From the NCBI GenBank assembly GCA_024036415.1, contig JAMWET010000149.1, positions 1 to 64,000 on the forward strand: a stretch of DNA of 64,000 nt. Reading direction: 5' to 3'. Shown here in pieces: positions 46,891 to 57,960 of the stretch. Source of the stretch: Prochilodus magdalenae (Eukaryota; Chordata; Actinopteri; Characiformes; Prochilodontidae). The position numbers and the translations under genes are program-made. The notes beneath the pieces are model-generated. The model was not told the DNA's origin. It worked only from the letters and a program-made list of their open reading frames with translations, and searched no databases. Every line of letters starts with the position of its first letter. Position 1 is the first letter of the stretch.

Positions 46891-48365
46891 GGGGAAAATG
46901 TGGGGGTTAAATGTGGCCAGTTGTCACATTTTATCATTTTATATGTTTTAAATTCAAATAAATTCAAATAAATTCAAAATTGTGCACTAAAATTAGCTGA
47001 AAATGACACATTTAGGTTTGTACTCTGTACAGGGAGTAGAATAAACCAGTCATTGTCTTGGGGTGCCTACAACCTTTTAAATATCAGTCTATCATCAGTT
47101 TATCATATCTCTCTCTCAGTCTTATTGTTAAGTCCGTGGTAAGGCATGTCCTTTTTTACTACTCGATGGATGACTTGACTAATATAATGGTAGTGAGAGT
47201 TCTAGATAACTTTTCATGTTGTTCGTCAGTCTAGTCCCTGAATAATAAGCATTAGAATGAGGCCGGTACAAAGGTGGTGTAAGGGTTAATATGTCCAGCC
47301 TCACTGGAGAACCTCATCCAGCTCTCAGTTGTCAGCGACTGGGCCAGCAGCCAATCAGCTCGCGCTCCCAGTCACAGTTTAGCTGCGGCGGTTTAGCGGA
47401 TGACGAACAGCCGCGATGAGCTGAAGTCATGCTTAGCTGCCTGATACCCAACAGGATCAATAAATAATGTACACAGACATAACCAGCAGCAGCAGCAGGC
47501 GCGCTGCAGACGGCACCTTCTTGGCCAGTAAACTGCACAGGTCTGTGTTTACGCTCTAACCTGGACTCCTCATAGCTGCTGCTTTGTGATGAAGACCAGC
47601 TCAGGACCCTCAGGCTCTGGATTACACTTTGTTTGGAGTTCCTGTCCTGCGGCTAAAGCTGTTGAGCAGACTTCCTGCCAGTGCCAGGGTCATTTACAGC
47701 TTGGCTTATAGCTTTTCAGTTAGACGGTTTGTGTAAGTTTGGATTCCACGCTTTTATAACTGCTCTGGATACAAACAAACAAGCAAACAAAGATATACGG
47801 ACACAGCTGGAGTCGCTCGCAGTGCTGAAGGCAGATCCACTCTGAGTTGGAACTGCTAATCAGAACGGCAGGTGAACACGGACTGTGTTGATGTCACCTT
47901 GGTGGAGTTGTCTGTGGTGCTGAAGCTCCTGCTCAGGCAGTATCAGTCTTCCTGTTCCTTCCTGTCATATCAACGGGCGTCAAAATGACTCACACCTGCA
48001 TCATGGGTAGGAAACGACTCTCTTTAGTAGATCACAATGTACATAATATACATACGCCGTCTGTCACATGCTGCTCTGCCTAACACTGTTTAACCCTAAT
48101 GCTGTCTAACCTTAACACTGTCCATCACATGCTGCTCTGCCTAGCCCTAACACACTGCTGTAAATGACTTCAAATCTTCACACTTCATCATGTTATGTAC
48201 AGCAGTTTCAAATAGACGGATGGACACATGGACGGATAGATGGACGGTTGTGTAAAGCTGTAATTAAAAACATTGTTGGGGTCCTGGAGAGTCCTTTATT
48301 AGTATCATGTATTATTAATATTACTACTGATTAATGGATGGATACATGAATTGATGGATATATGG
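46891..48365. other. Intron 2 unique sequence with a GC-richer island
   Basis: 47300-48010 is GC-richer than its surroundings and free of repeats, with several CpGs (CAGCTCGCGCTCCC, AGCTGCGGCGGTTTAGCGGA) and a CAG run (47481-47498). An ATG at 47983 (ATGACTCACACCTGCATC) ends in ATGG|GTAGGA. It could be an internal promoter or alternative first exon; no domain supports it. Confidence 0.3.
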
Positions 48366-48530
48366 ATGGAGAATGAGACAGATAAATAAATGGACGAAAG
48401 CATGGATGGATGGATGGATGGATGGATGGATGGATGGATGGATGGACGAAGAAATAAATGGAAAAATTAACAGAAAGGCATGAAAAATTAATGAATATAT
48501 ATATATATATATATTGGACAAATGGGCAAT
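48366..48530. repeat. (GGAT)n and (TA)n microsatellites
   Basis: About ten GGAT units at 48400-48445 and a TA run at 48495-48515, inside a longer degenerate GGATGGATGAATGA-type stretch extending to about 48770. Confidence 0.95.
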
Positions 48531-48789
48531 ATATATACATTCATAAGTATATATGCGTAAATATATGGTTTGATAGGTAGATTAGCGGTGGATAGCAGAT
48601 GGATTAAATGGATGAATTAACGAATTAAGGTATTAATCAATAAATTAACATTGGATAAATGAACATATGCATATATGCATAGATGATTGATGACTGGTTG
48701 AAAGGAGGATGAATGAATGGACAGTTGGGTGGTTGGATGGATCAATGAATGAATGGATGGACACATTAGCAGACAGACGTACACATGAA

Positions 48790-48794
48790 TAGAC

Positions 48795-48865
<71 letters not shown>

Positions 48866-48870
48866 TAGAC

Positions 48871-48906
<36 letters not shown>

Positions 48907-48907
48907 T

Positions 48908-48977
<70 letters not shown>

Positions 48978-48981
48978 CAGG

Positions 48982-49029
<48 letters not shown>

Positions 49030-49037
49030 CAGGTAGG

Positions 49038-49113
<76 letters not shown>

Positions 49114-49133
49114 CAGATAGACAGATAGACAGG

Positions 49134-49195
<62 letters not shown>

Positions 49196-49196
49196 C
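48790..49196. repeat. (GATA)n/(GACA)n microsatellite, about 0.4 kb
   Basis: Pure GATA blocks with interspersed GACA blocks. It gives a spurious 207-codon minus-strand frame (YLSIYLSI). Confidence 0.98.
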
Positions 49197-49640
49197 TTTA
49201 TTGATCCCGAAGGAAATTTAGCAGCCAGCAGCAGTTTCACAAAAACAGCACAGATACAAATACAAATACAAATAAAAAAATAAAAATAGTGTCGTGCAGT
49301 ATGAAGAACCTAAATGGGTCGGTCCCGGCAGCAGTATTGTTAACTGTTAGCTATAAACTGTAAACTATACATAGTACGGGTCACTATGGATAAATATATA
49401 AATATCTCACTTCGCAAGGAGGCAAGAAATATATACAGGAAATACAAATATACCTGTAGACTGTAGAAAAGACAGTAAAGCAATAGTAATAAATAAACAT
49501 GCATGAATGTGCAGGGGCGCAGTTATCAGCAGATAATGACTGAATAAACATAATAAACATGTGCATATAAGTGGTATTTAAGAGTGTCCAGGACTTCAGA
49601 TGTACAGTAAATACAGTAGATTTGCTAGGTAGATAGAAAT
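49194..49640 (-). mobile_element. 3' end of a fish retroposon with GATA tail (antisense)
   Basis: The junction TACTTTATTGATCCCGAAGG (49194-49213) next to GATA repeats is a well-known fish repeat end. On the minus strand it reads as CCTTCGGGATCAATAAAGTA, with an AATAAA signal, ending in TATC repeats. Downstream sequence to about 49640 is compatible with element body. Family assignment uncertain. Confidence 0.55.
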
Positions 49641-50290
49641 ATAGTTGGGTGGTTGGATAGATAAATGAATGGATGGATGGACTGGTGAATGAATGGACAA
49701 ATAGGCAGACAGACACATAAATAGACAGTTTGATTTGTCGTTAGATGGTTGGATGGATAGTTGCATGAAAGGTGGGTGGATGGATAAATGGACAGATTGG
49801 TAGATGGATGGATAGTTAAAGGGGTGGATAGTTGGGTGGGTGGGTGTATGTATGTACAGTGTATCTGCTGGAATAGGAGTGTTCATATACAATAATAGAT
49901 TACCTCCACCTCCTCCTAGTCCCTTGGTGCTCGTGTATGTTTTCCTGGTTCTATAGGTGTCTCTGAACATGTGGAGGAGCTCTGATAAGTCCTGCACTGT
50001 GTCCGTTATTAGCATATTATCCACATCAGGTGATGGTGTAGATATTCACAGAGAGACTGTCAGTACATTTCAGGGACTGTATACACCCACACACATACCC
50101 ACACACACACACACACATAAACACTCTGAGAGTTGGTGAGTCAGCAGGTAGGCAGTCCTCCCCCTCTCCTCATTCAGCACAAGGCCGGCTCTATAGACTC
50201 GGTATTGATTCAGTAAACCCTGCCTACTGTGTTTAAGCCTTAAATCTGTCCACTAAACTCTAATCGTTCACTCTTATAATGCAGACAGAT
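49641..50290. other. Intron 2 sequence with degenerate GGAT repeats
   Basis: Scattered GGATGGAT and GGTGGGTG runs to 49850 and a short CA run at 50098-50117. No exon recognised. Confidence 0.5.
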
Positions 50291-50292
50291 AG

Positions 50293-50324
<32 letters not shown>

Positions 50325-50330
50325 GTATAT
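50291..50330. repeat. (CA)n(TA)n microsatellite adjoining MITE copy D
   Basis: A CA run followed by a TA run, directly abutting the MITE. Confidence 0.95.
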
Positions 50331-50640
50331 GGCTAAAAGGAGTGAGTGCATTTGGGTATGCCAAACACTATAGTGTGAGGGAAGTAACTGACTCTGCAGG
50401 TGTATGGAAGCGTATGGTCATACGGGTCTACCAGCAGTGGCTAAAATCCCAGTCTACAGGGAATTCTCCTCAGAATTGTGCCAAGGAAGGCATCCACCAA
50501 ATCTGGACCAACTGCACCATTCTTTGATGCAAGAGTGTCTGAACACTGACGTGGCCTAAATCCAGAAACTTGCCCAGTCCATGCCAAATCCACTCACATC
50601 TCTTACCAATGCTGGTATTAGATGGTATTAGGTATGTTTC
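50331..50640 (+). mobile_element. Tc1-derived MITE, copy D
   Basis: It shares GTATGGAAGCGTATGGTCAT, CTACCAGCAGTGGCTAAAAT and TGGACCAACTGCACCATTCT with copies A-C. Truncated at the microsatellite end (the GGTTGTAACTTCAG leader is absent). Confidence 0.75.
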
Positions 50641-50769
50641 AGTCACAGGAGACGCTGAATAACAAAACTCGAAAACCGCTTAGTGGCCTGCAGATTGAAA
50701 GGGGTCAGTTTATTTCCCGCTACCAAATAAAAGAGACCAGGAACTTAACCAGAAGCTAAACATAACACT

Positions 50770-51185
50770 TCTCATAAACTCTTCTCCAGCACATCCTAAA
50801 GACTGCCAAAGGGGTTGAGGTCAGGACTCGGTGGTGGCTAGACTCCTCACGTTGTTCCTGAACCACTCTGTCACAATCTGAGCCTGATGAATCTCCCTCA
50901 GAGTACAGTAAATCCCTAACCTGGTCATTAGGTACATTGAGAGGGTCAGCTGACTTCATTGTACCACCATATAATGTTGCTGAACCTCGGCCTGACCAGC
51001 TGAAAGCCACCTCAGATCATATCACTGCCTCCAGAGGTGTCTACAGTGGACACTATACATGATGGGAGCATCACTTCATGTGCTTTCCTTCTTACCCTGA
51101 TGTTGCCATCACTCTGAGATAGGATCAGTCTGGACTCGTCAGACCACGTGACCTTTCTTCATCACTCCAATATTCTGACCTGTTT
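50770..51185 (-). pseudogene. Tc1-like transposase remnant
   Basis: The minus strand encodes TWSDESRLIL (first catalytic Asp; about 51155-51125) and a damaged GGSDMI block (about 51035) in the correct order. Stops and small deletions interrupt it. Element ends not found. Confidence 0.65.
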
Positions 51186-52090
51186 TGAAAACACAGTAAG
51201 GACAGTAAGGATAATGGGACACGTCTTCTGACATGGTAGTTTAAGGAATAGCTAGCTACTGGATTAGTTGGGGTTAAAAAATGTTGCAGCTTAAACTTCA
51301 TTACTGTGGAGATTATCCAATCAAAGCCGCCTAAGTATATACTAATGTAATTCCAAGCTGTGGCTGTATTTTGGACAGTCCGTGTACCTGGGAAAACGCC
51401 AAAGAAAAGCCTGGGACTGTGTAGACCGCATACAGCTATGGACAAACGATCCTGTTCTCGGTGAGGAACTGGCATACTTACCCTGGTTCCACATCAGCAT
51501 CCAGACTTCAGCTCAGTCCGGAGTAAACAAAGGTTACAACATTAGGGAAGAGCTCTGAGTTTAGCGTTGACGGTGGTGTGGAAATGGTGGACAGCTTCTG
51601 TGTACTCAGATCAATTATTAACAACAGAGGATCTCAAGAAATGCGAGACAGATTGACACTCGGTAGAGCAGCAGAGGTCAAAGGAATGTGAAAAGATCTT
51701 CAGGCGTGATCCTGGGGACATTACAGAGATGAGACATGGACAGGACAAAAAAGCAGGACAGGAGAAAGTGTGCTTTGAACCTTGGTGTTGGTGAGGAATT
51801 CTTTAGACAGCACAGGAACAATTATAAATGGATCCAGGAACCTATAGAGCCTCACTTCCCACTGGAACTCCAAACTGAAGATCTTATTTTGGACACAGTC
51901 TGAGGAGAACCAGTTCAGCGGGAAAGACTCTTATCCTCGGAAGAGCTGAAGGTAAAAGAAGAAGAGGACAGCCAGATTCAAGATGGATGGAGCTGATCAG
52001 AGAAATCATGAGCCATTCAGACGCTTGAAATCCCAACAGAAGACAGGACATTCTGAAGATACACTATCCACACAGTCACCAGGAGTCAGT
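51186..52090. other. Intron 2 sequence, nothing certain
   Basis: 51640-52050 resembles degraded repeat but I cannot name a family. Confidence 0.35.
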
Positions 52091-52098
52091 CAGACAAC

Positions 52099-52129
<31 letters not shown>

Positions 52130-52263
52130 GTACTGTACATGTGTTATACAATATACAAGTAAAAATATAATGTAAGAGATAACTAGATGTCTGCATGGAT
52201 GGATAGATACTGGAGGGATGACTGGACAGATGGATGGATGGTTTACTGAATAGACAGATGTAC

Positions 52264-52316
<53 letters not shown>
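52099..52316. repeat. (AAT)n and (GATA)n microsatellites
   Basis: AAT run at 52102-52129 and about 13 GATA units at 52264-52316, with GGAT variants between. Confidence 0.95.
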
Positions 52317-52318
<2 letters not shown>

Positions 52319-52375
52319 CGGATGGATGGATGACTGGATAGACGGACAGATAGACAGAAAGATATACAGTATATA

Positions 52376-52858
52376 CAGTGAGGAAAATGAGTATTTGAAC
52401 ACCCTGCAACTTTGCAAGTTCTCCCACTTAGAAATCATAGAGGGGTCTGAAATTTTAATCTTAGGTGCATGTCCACTGTGAGAGACATAATCTAAAAAAA
52501 AATCCAGAAATCACAATGTATGATTTATTAATATTTTATTTGTGTGTTACTGCTGCAGATAAGTATTTGAACACCTGTGAAAATCAGTGTTAGTATTTGG
52601 TACAGTAGCCTTTGTTTGCAATTACAGAGGTCAGACTTTCCCGTAGTTCTTCACCAGGTTTGCACACACTGCAGCAGGGATTCTGGCCCATTCCTCCACA
52701 CAGATCTCCTCCAGATCAGCCAGGTTTCTGGGCTGTCGCTGAGAAACACAGAGTTTGAGCTCCCTCCAAAGATTTTCTATAGGGTTTAGGTCTGGAGACT
52801 GGCTAGGCCACTAGAGAACCTTGATATGTTTCTAACGGAGCCACTCCGTTGTGCCTGC
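52376..52858 (-). mobile_element. Truncated Tc1-like transposon
   Basis: The left end CAGTGAGGAAAATGAGTATT follows a TA and continues with GTATTTGAACACCCTGC, a common fish Tc1 terminus. The minus strand around 52750-52800 encodes [15 protein letters not shown], the block with the third catalytic residue. The element stops where a (GT)n run begins (52859), so the N-terminal two-thirds are missing. Confidence 0.8.
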
Positions 52859-52915
52859 ATGTGTGTGTGTGTGTGTGTGTGCGTGTTTGTGTATGTGTGT
52901 GTGCGTGTGTTTGTA
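52859..52915. repeat. (GT)n microsatellite at the Tc1 breakpoint
   Basis: GT repeats with GC and TT interruptions, starting where the transposon sequence ends. Confidence 0.95.
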
Positions 52916-53121
52916 TGGATGATAGACGAATGCCTGGATACACAGGCGCACAGTTAGACATAGATAGACATTAGACAAGATATACAGATGTATATATGAA
53001 TGATGTAGATGTGGATGAGGAGCAGATCCTGACTCCTTTTCTCCTAGGTAAATCACTCCATCCACTCAGCACACGGTTCTTTCCTGTCCTCTCAGTGTCT
53101 GCTTCCTCTCTCTGTGTGCAG

Positions 53122-53255
53122 GTAATGTGGGTGTGCAATTTGTGCCGAAAACAACAAGAAATCCTCACCAAGTCCGGAGCCTGGTTCTACAGCGGTGCTG
53201 AGGGTTGTGGGTTGGGGCCCCAGGCCAAAGGACAGGGGTCCAGAGCTGTGGACAG
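53122..53255 (+). CDS. rims2: RIMS2 coding exon 3: fourth Cys pair and SGAWFY motif
   Basis: The acceptor CTCTCTCTGTGTGCAG ends at 53121. 44 codons plus two bases follow in phase 0: VMWVCNLCRKQQEILTKSGA (residues 121-140), then WFYSGAEGCG and LGPQAKGQGSRAVD. CNLC (125, 128) supplies the last zinc ligands, pairing with CSYC of exon 2, and SGAWFY (138-143) is the second Rab3-contact motif shared with rabphilin. The donor is AG|GTGAGT (53256), phase 2. VMWVCNLCRKQQEILTKSGAW is invariant in RIMs, but the last 20 residues do not resemble mammalian RIM2 beyond FY-SG, so the linker after the finger diverges here. Later exons (PDZ, C2A, C2B) lie outside the window. Confidence 0.93.
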
Positions 53256-53779
53256 GTGAGTAATACTACTACTACTGAGTCACTGGCCCGCCGTCCTCAG
53301 GCAGGTGATGGCTGTTGCTGGCAAAGCAGGCGGGTTAAAGGGGCCCTTCTTCAGCTGAATGAAAGCACCACTCATGCTGATGCTGATTGGTCAGATTTTG
53401 TGCTCCAGCTTACAGGGTTACATCTGCTTTCAGACCTGCATAGTGTTGAGCTGTCTTCTCCTAGTGGAAGATGCAAGGAAACACCCGTGGATGTTCTCAG
53501 ATATGCTTTGACTAGGATTTGCAATGGTGGACCATGAAGTCAGCAGCGCTCTGTTAGCACTCTGTGAGAGGCTTTAAATGTTCAGTATGTCCTGCAGTGC
53601 ATGTGTGTGTGTGTGCATGTGTGTTTGTGTGTGTGTGTGCAACTGTAAGCATGCCCAGCAGCTACAGTAGGAGAGGCTGAAACTGCAGCAGTGCATTAGC
53701 AAAAGTGTCTTTTCAGTGCTACTGCAGTGTGTGTGTGTGTGTGTCTATGTCTGTGTCTGTGTGTGTGTGTCTGTCTGTG

Positions 53780-53840
<61 letters not shown>

Positions 53841-54039
53841 CAGACTGAGGCTCTGTGCCAACTGACCCCCTCCCATCACACAGCAGTGCCAGTTTTAAAG
53901 AGGCCTGGCAGCGCTGTCACACTCAGTCACCCTCCATCCAGCAAATCATTAGGACTCTTTAAGTGGTCCAAGAGCTGATGAGAGCAACTCTAATACAGAG
54001 GGATATCGGGAGGGGGGGTGATGAGGAGGAGGATGAAGT
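53256..54039. repeat. Start of intron 3: dispersed repeat and GT/GA microsatellites
   Basis: 53395-53505 is the inverted homologue of 14205-14345 (shared CTTTCAGACCT, GAAACACC, GTGGATGTTCTCAGAT). GT-rich runs occupy 53602-53640 and 53727-53802, followed by a pure GA run (53803-53836). Confidence 0.8.
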
Positions 54040-57000
54040 AAAGGTGATGTTATGGTGATGATAACATCACCATAACAAAGAAGTATGACTATGATAATGA
54101 TGATGATGCAGTGGTAATGGTGATATTGTTAAGATGGTGATGGTAGTGATGATGATGATAGTGGTGATGATGATGATATGGGGTGGTGATGATAGCGATG
54201 ATTATAATCATGATGATGATATGGGGTGGTGATAATCGGAATGATGATATGAGGTGGTGATGATAGTGATGATGATAATGATGATATGGGGTAGTGGTTA
54301 TAAAGATGATGATATGGGGTGGTGATGATAGGGATGATGATGATGATGATATGAGGTGGTGATGATAGCGATGATAATAATGATATGGGGTGGTGATGAT
54401 GATGATATCAGGTGGTGATGATAGGGATGAATGACTGATGATATGGGTGGTGATGTGATAGGATTATGATTATGATGATGATGATATGGGGTGGTGATAA
54501 TAGGGAATGATGATGATATGGGGTGGTAATGATAGTGATGATGATAATGATGATATGGGGTAGTGGTTATAGGGATGATGATATGAGGTGGTGATGATAG
54601 TGATGATGATGATGATATGGGGTAGTGGTTATAGGGATGATGATATGGGGTGGTGATGATAGTGATGATGATATGGGGTGGTGATGATAGGGATGATGAT
54701 TATGATGATGATATGGGGTGGTGATAATAGGGATGATGATATGAGGTGGTGATGATAGCGATAACGATTATGATGATGATATGGGGTGGTGATGATAGGG
54801 ATGATGATATGAGGTGGTGATGATAGCGATAATGATTATGATGATGATTTGGGGTGGTGATGATAGCAATGATGATATGAGGTGGTGATGATGATGATAT
54901 GAGGTGGTGATGATAGCGATGATGATTATGATGATGATGATGATATGGGGTGGTGATAATATGATTGATGATGATGATGATATGGGGTGTGTAATGCAAT
55001 AATGATAGTGATAATGATGATGATGATGTAGTTAATGATAGGTGATGGATGATGATGATGATGAATATGGGTGGTGATGATAGGGATGATGATATGAGGT
55101 GGTGATGATAGCGATGATGATATGGGGTGGTGATGATAGCGAATGATAACGGGATGATGAGTGATTATGATGATGATATGGGTAATGATGCATAATGATG
55201 ATGGGGTGGTAATGATATAAATGATGAGGTGGTGATGATAGCGATAATGATTATGATGATGATTTGGGGTGCTGATGATAGCAATGATGATATGAGGTGG
55301 TGATGATGATGATATGAGGTGGTGATGATAGGGATGATGACAATGATATGGGGTGGTGATGATAGGGATGATGATTATGATGATGATGATATGGGGTGGT
55401 GATAATAGGAATGATGATATGGGGTGGTGATGATAGGGATGATGATATGAGGTGGTGATGATAGCGATGATGATATGGGGTGGTGATGATAGCGATGATT
55501 ATGATGATGATGATACGGGGTGGTGATAATAGGAATGATGATATGGGGTGGTGATGATAGGGATGATGATATGAGGTGGTGATGATAGCGATGATGATGA
55601 TGATGATGATATGGGGTGGTGATGATAGGAATGATGATATGGGGTGGTGATGATAGCGATGATGATTATGATGATGATGATGATATGGGGTGGTAATGAT
55701 AGTGATGATGATATGGGGTGGTGATGATAGGGATGATGATATGGGGTGGTGATGATAGCAATGATGATATAGGGTGGTGATGATAGGGATGATGATATGA
55801 GGTGGTGATGATGATGATATGAGGTGGTGATGATAGGGATGATAATAATGATATGGGGTGGTGATGATAGCAATAATGATAATGATGATATGGGGTGGTG
55901 ATGATAGCAATGATGATGATGATATGGGGTGGTGATGATAGCGATGATGGTATGGTGTGGTAATGATAGCAATGATGATGATATGGGGTGGTGATGATAG
56001 GAATGATGATATGGGGTGGTGATTATAGCGATGATGGTATGGGTATGAAATGATGATATGGGGGTGGTGATGATATGGGTGGTGATGGATATGATAATGA
56101 TGATATGGGGTGGTGATGATAGCAATGATGATGATGATATGGGGTGGTGATGATAGGAATGATGATATGGGGTGGTGATTATAGCGATGATGGTATGGTG
56201 TGGTAATGATAGCAATGATGATGATATGGGGTGGTGATGATAGGATTGATGATATGGGGTGGTGATGATAGGGATGATGATATGGGGTGGTGATGATAGG
56301 GATGATGATGATGATGATATGAGGTGGTGATGATAGCGATGATAATAATGATATGGGGTGGTGATGATAGCGATAACGATTATGATGATGATATGGGGTG
56401 GTGATAATAGGGATGATGATATGAGGTGGTGATGATAGCGATAATGATTATGGGGTGGTAATGATAGTGATGATGATATGGGGTGGTGATGATAGGGATG
56501 ATGATATGAGGTGGTGATGATAGCGATGATGATAATGATGATATGGGGTGGTGATGATAGGGATGATGATATGAGGTGGTGATGATAGCAATAATGATTA
56601 TGATGATGATAGGGATGATGATAATGGGCTGGGGTATGATGATAGCAAATGATGATGATGCATGGGGTGGTGATGATAGCGATGATGGTATGGTGTGATG
56701 ATATAGAAATGATGATGATTATGAGGTGGTAGGATGATATGATGATGATGCAGGTGGTGTGATGATACGGGATGATGATGATGAATAGATATAGGGGTGG
56801 TGATGATAGCGATGATGACAATCATGATGATGATATGGGGTGGTGATAGTAGGAATAATGATGTGAGGTGGTGATGACTGTGATATGATGATGATAGCGC
56901 GATGATGATATGGGGTGGTGATGATAGCGATGATTTAATCAATCATGATCATGAATGATGTGGCTGATGGAATGATGCATGGGTGGTGATGATGGATGAT

Positions 57001-57960
57001 GATGATATCAGGTGGTGATGATAGGGATGATGACAATGATATGGGGTGGTGATGATAGGGATGATGATATGAGGTGGTGATGATAGCGATGATGATTATG
57101 TGATGATATTTGGGGGGGGGTGGTGGTGAATAGCGATGATGATATTGACTTGGTGTGATATGGGGTGGTCGATTATGGATGATATGGGGTGGTGATGATA
57201 GCGATGATGACGGTGATATGGGGGTGGTGATGATGGCGATGATGATATGGGGTGGTGACGATAGCGATGATGATAATCATGATGATGATATGGGGTGGTG
57301 ATGATAGCGATGATGATAATCATGATGATGCTAGCGGGATGTGGTGATGATAGCTGAGTGGTGATGTATGGTATATTGGATGTATGATGATAGCGATGAT
57401 GATTATGTAATGACAATGGGGGTGGTGATGATATGGGTCAATGATGATGGCTGATGAGATGAATGTGTGATGGTATGGATGCGATGATGATACGATGATG
57501 ATGGTATGGATGCGTGGTGATCGATGATGATGATAATCATGATGATGATATGGGGTGGTGATGATAGCGATGATGATAATCATGATGATGGTATGGGATG
57601 GTGATGATAGCGATGATGATGATATGGAGTGGTGATGATGGTATGGGATGGTGATGATAGCGATGATGATGATATGGAGTGGTGATGATGGTATGGGATG
57701 GTGATGATAGCGATGATGATTATGATAATGACAATATGGGGTGGTGATGATAGGGATGATGATAATGATAAGGGGTGGTGATGATGCCGATGATATGGGG
57801 GTGGGGATGATATGGGGTGGTGATGATAGCGATTATGGTAATATGGTCATGTTGTGTGTTATGGTAATGATTAGAATGATGGTAATTAAAATGATGATTG
57901 TGATAATGGTTATTATGGTGATGGGGTTTAGGGTGATTGCTGTGATGATGATAAAAGCTC
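54040..57960. repeat. GAT-rich minisatellite, about 3.9 kb
   Basis: The base unit is about 28 bp (ATGGGGTGGTGATGATAGGG plus GATGATGAT), with extra GAT triplets that vary the length. The plus strand is almost free of C. Clusters of odd single-base changes occur (54960-55210, 56620-56780, 57340-57540). The minus strand holds spurious frames up to 440 codons (HHHPISSSLSSPPHIII). It lies in RIMS2 intron 3. Confidence 0.97.

Noticed and set aside
55251..56821. Open frames of 219 and 440 codons, His/Ser/Ile-rich, minus strand
   Set aside because: Direct translation of the GAT-rich array; no start context, no splice sites and no homology.
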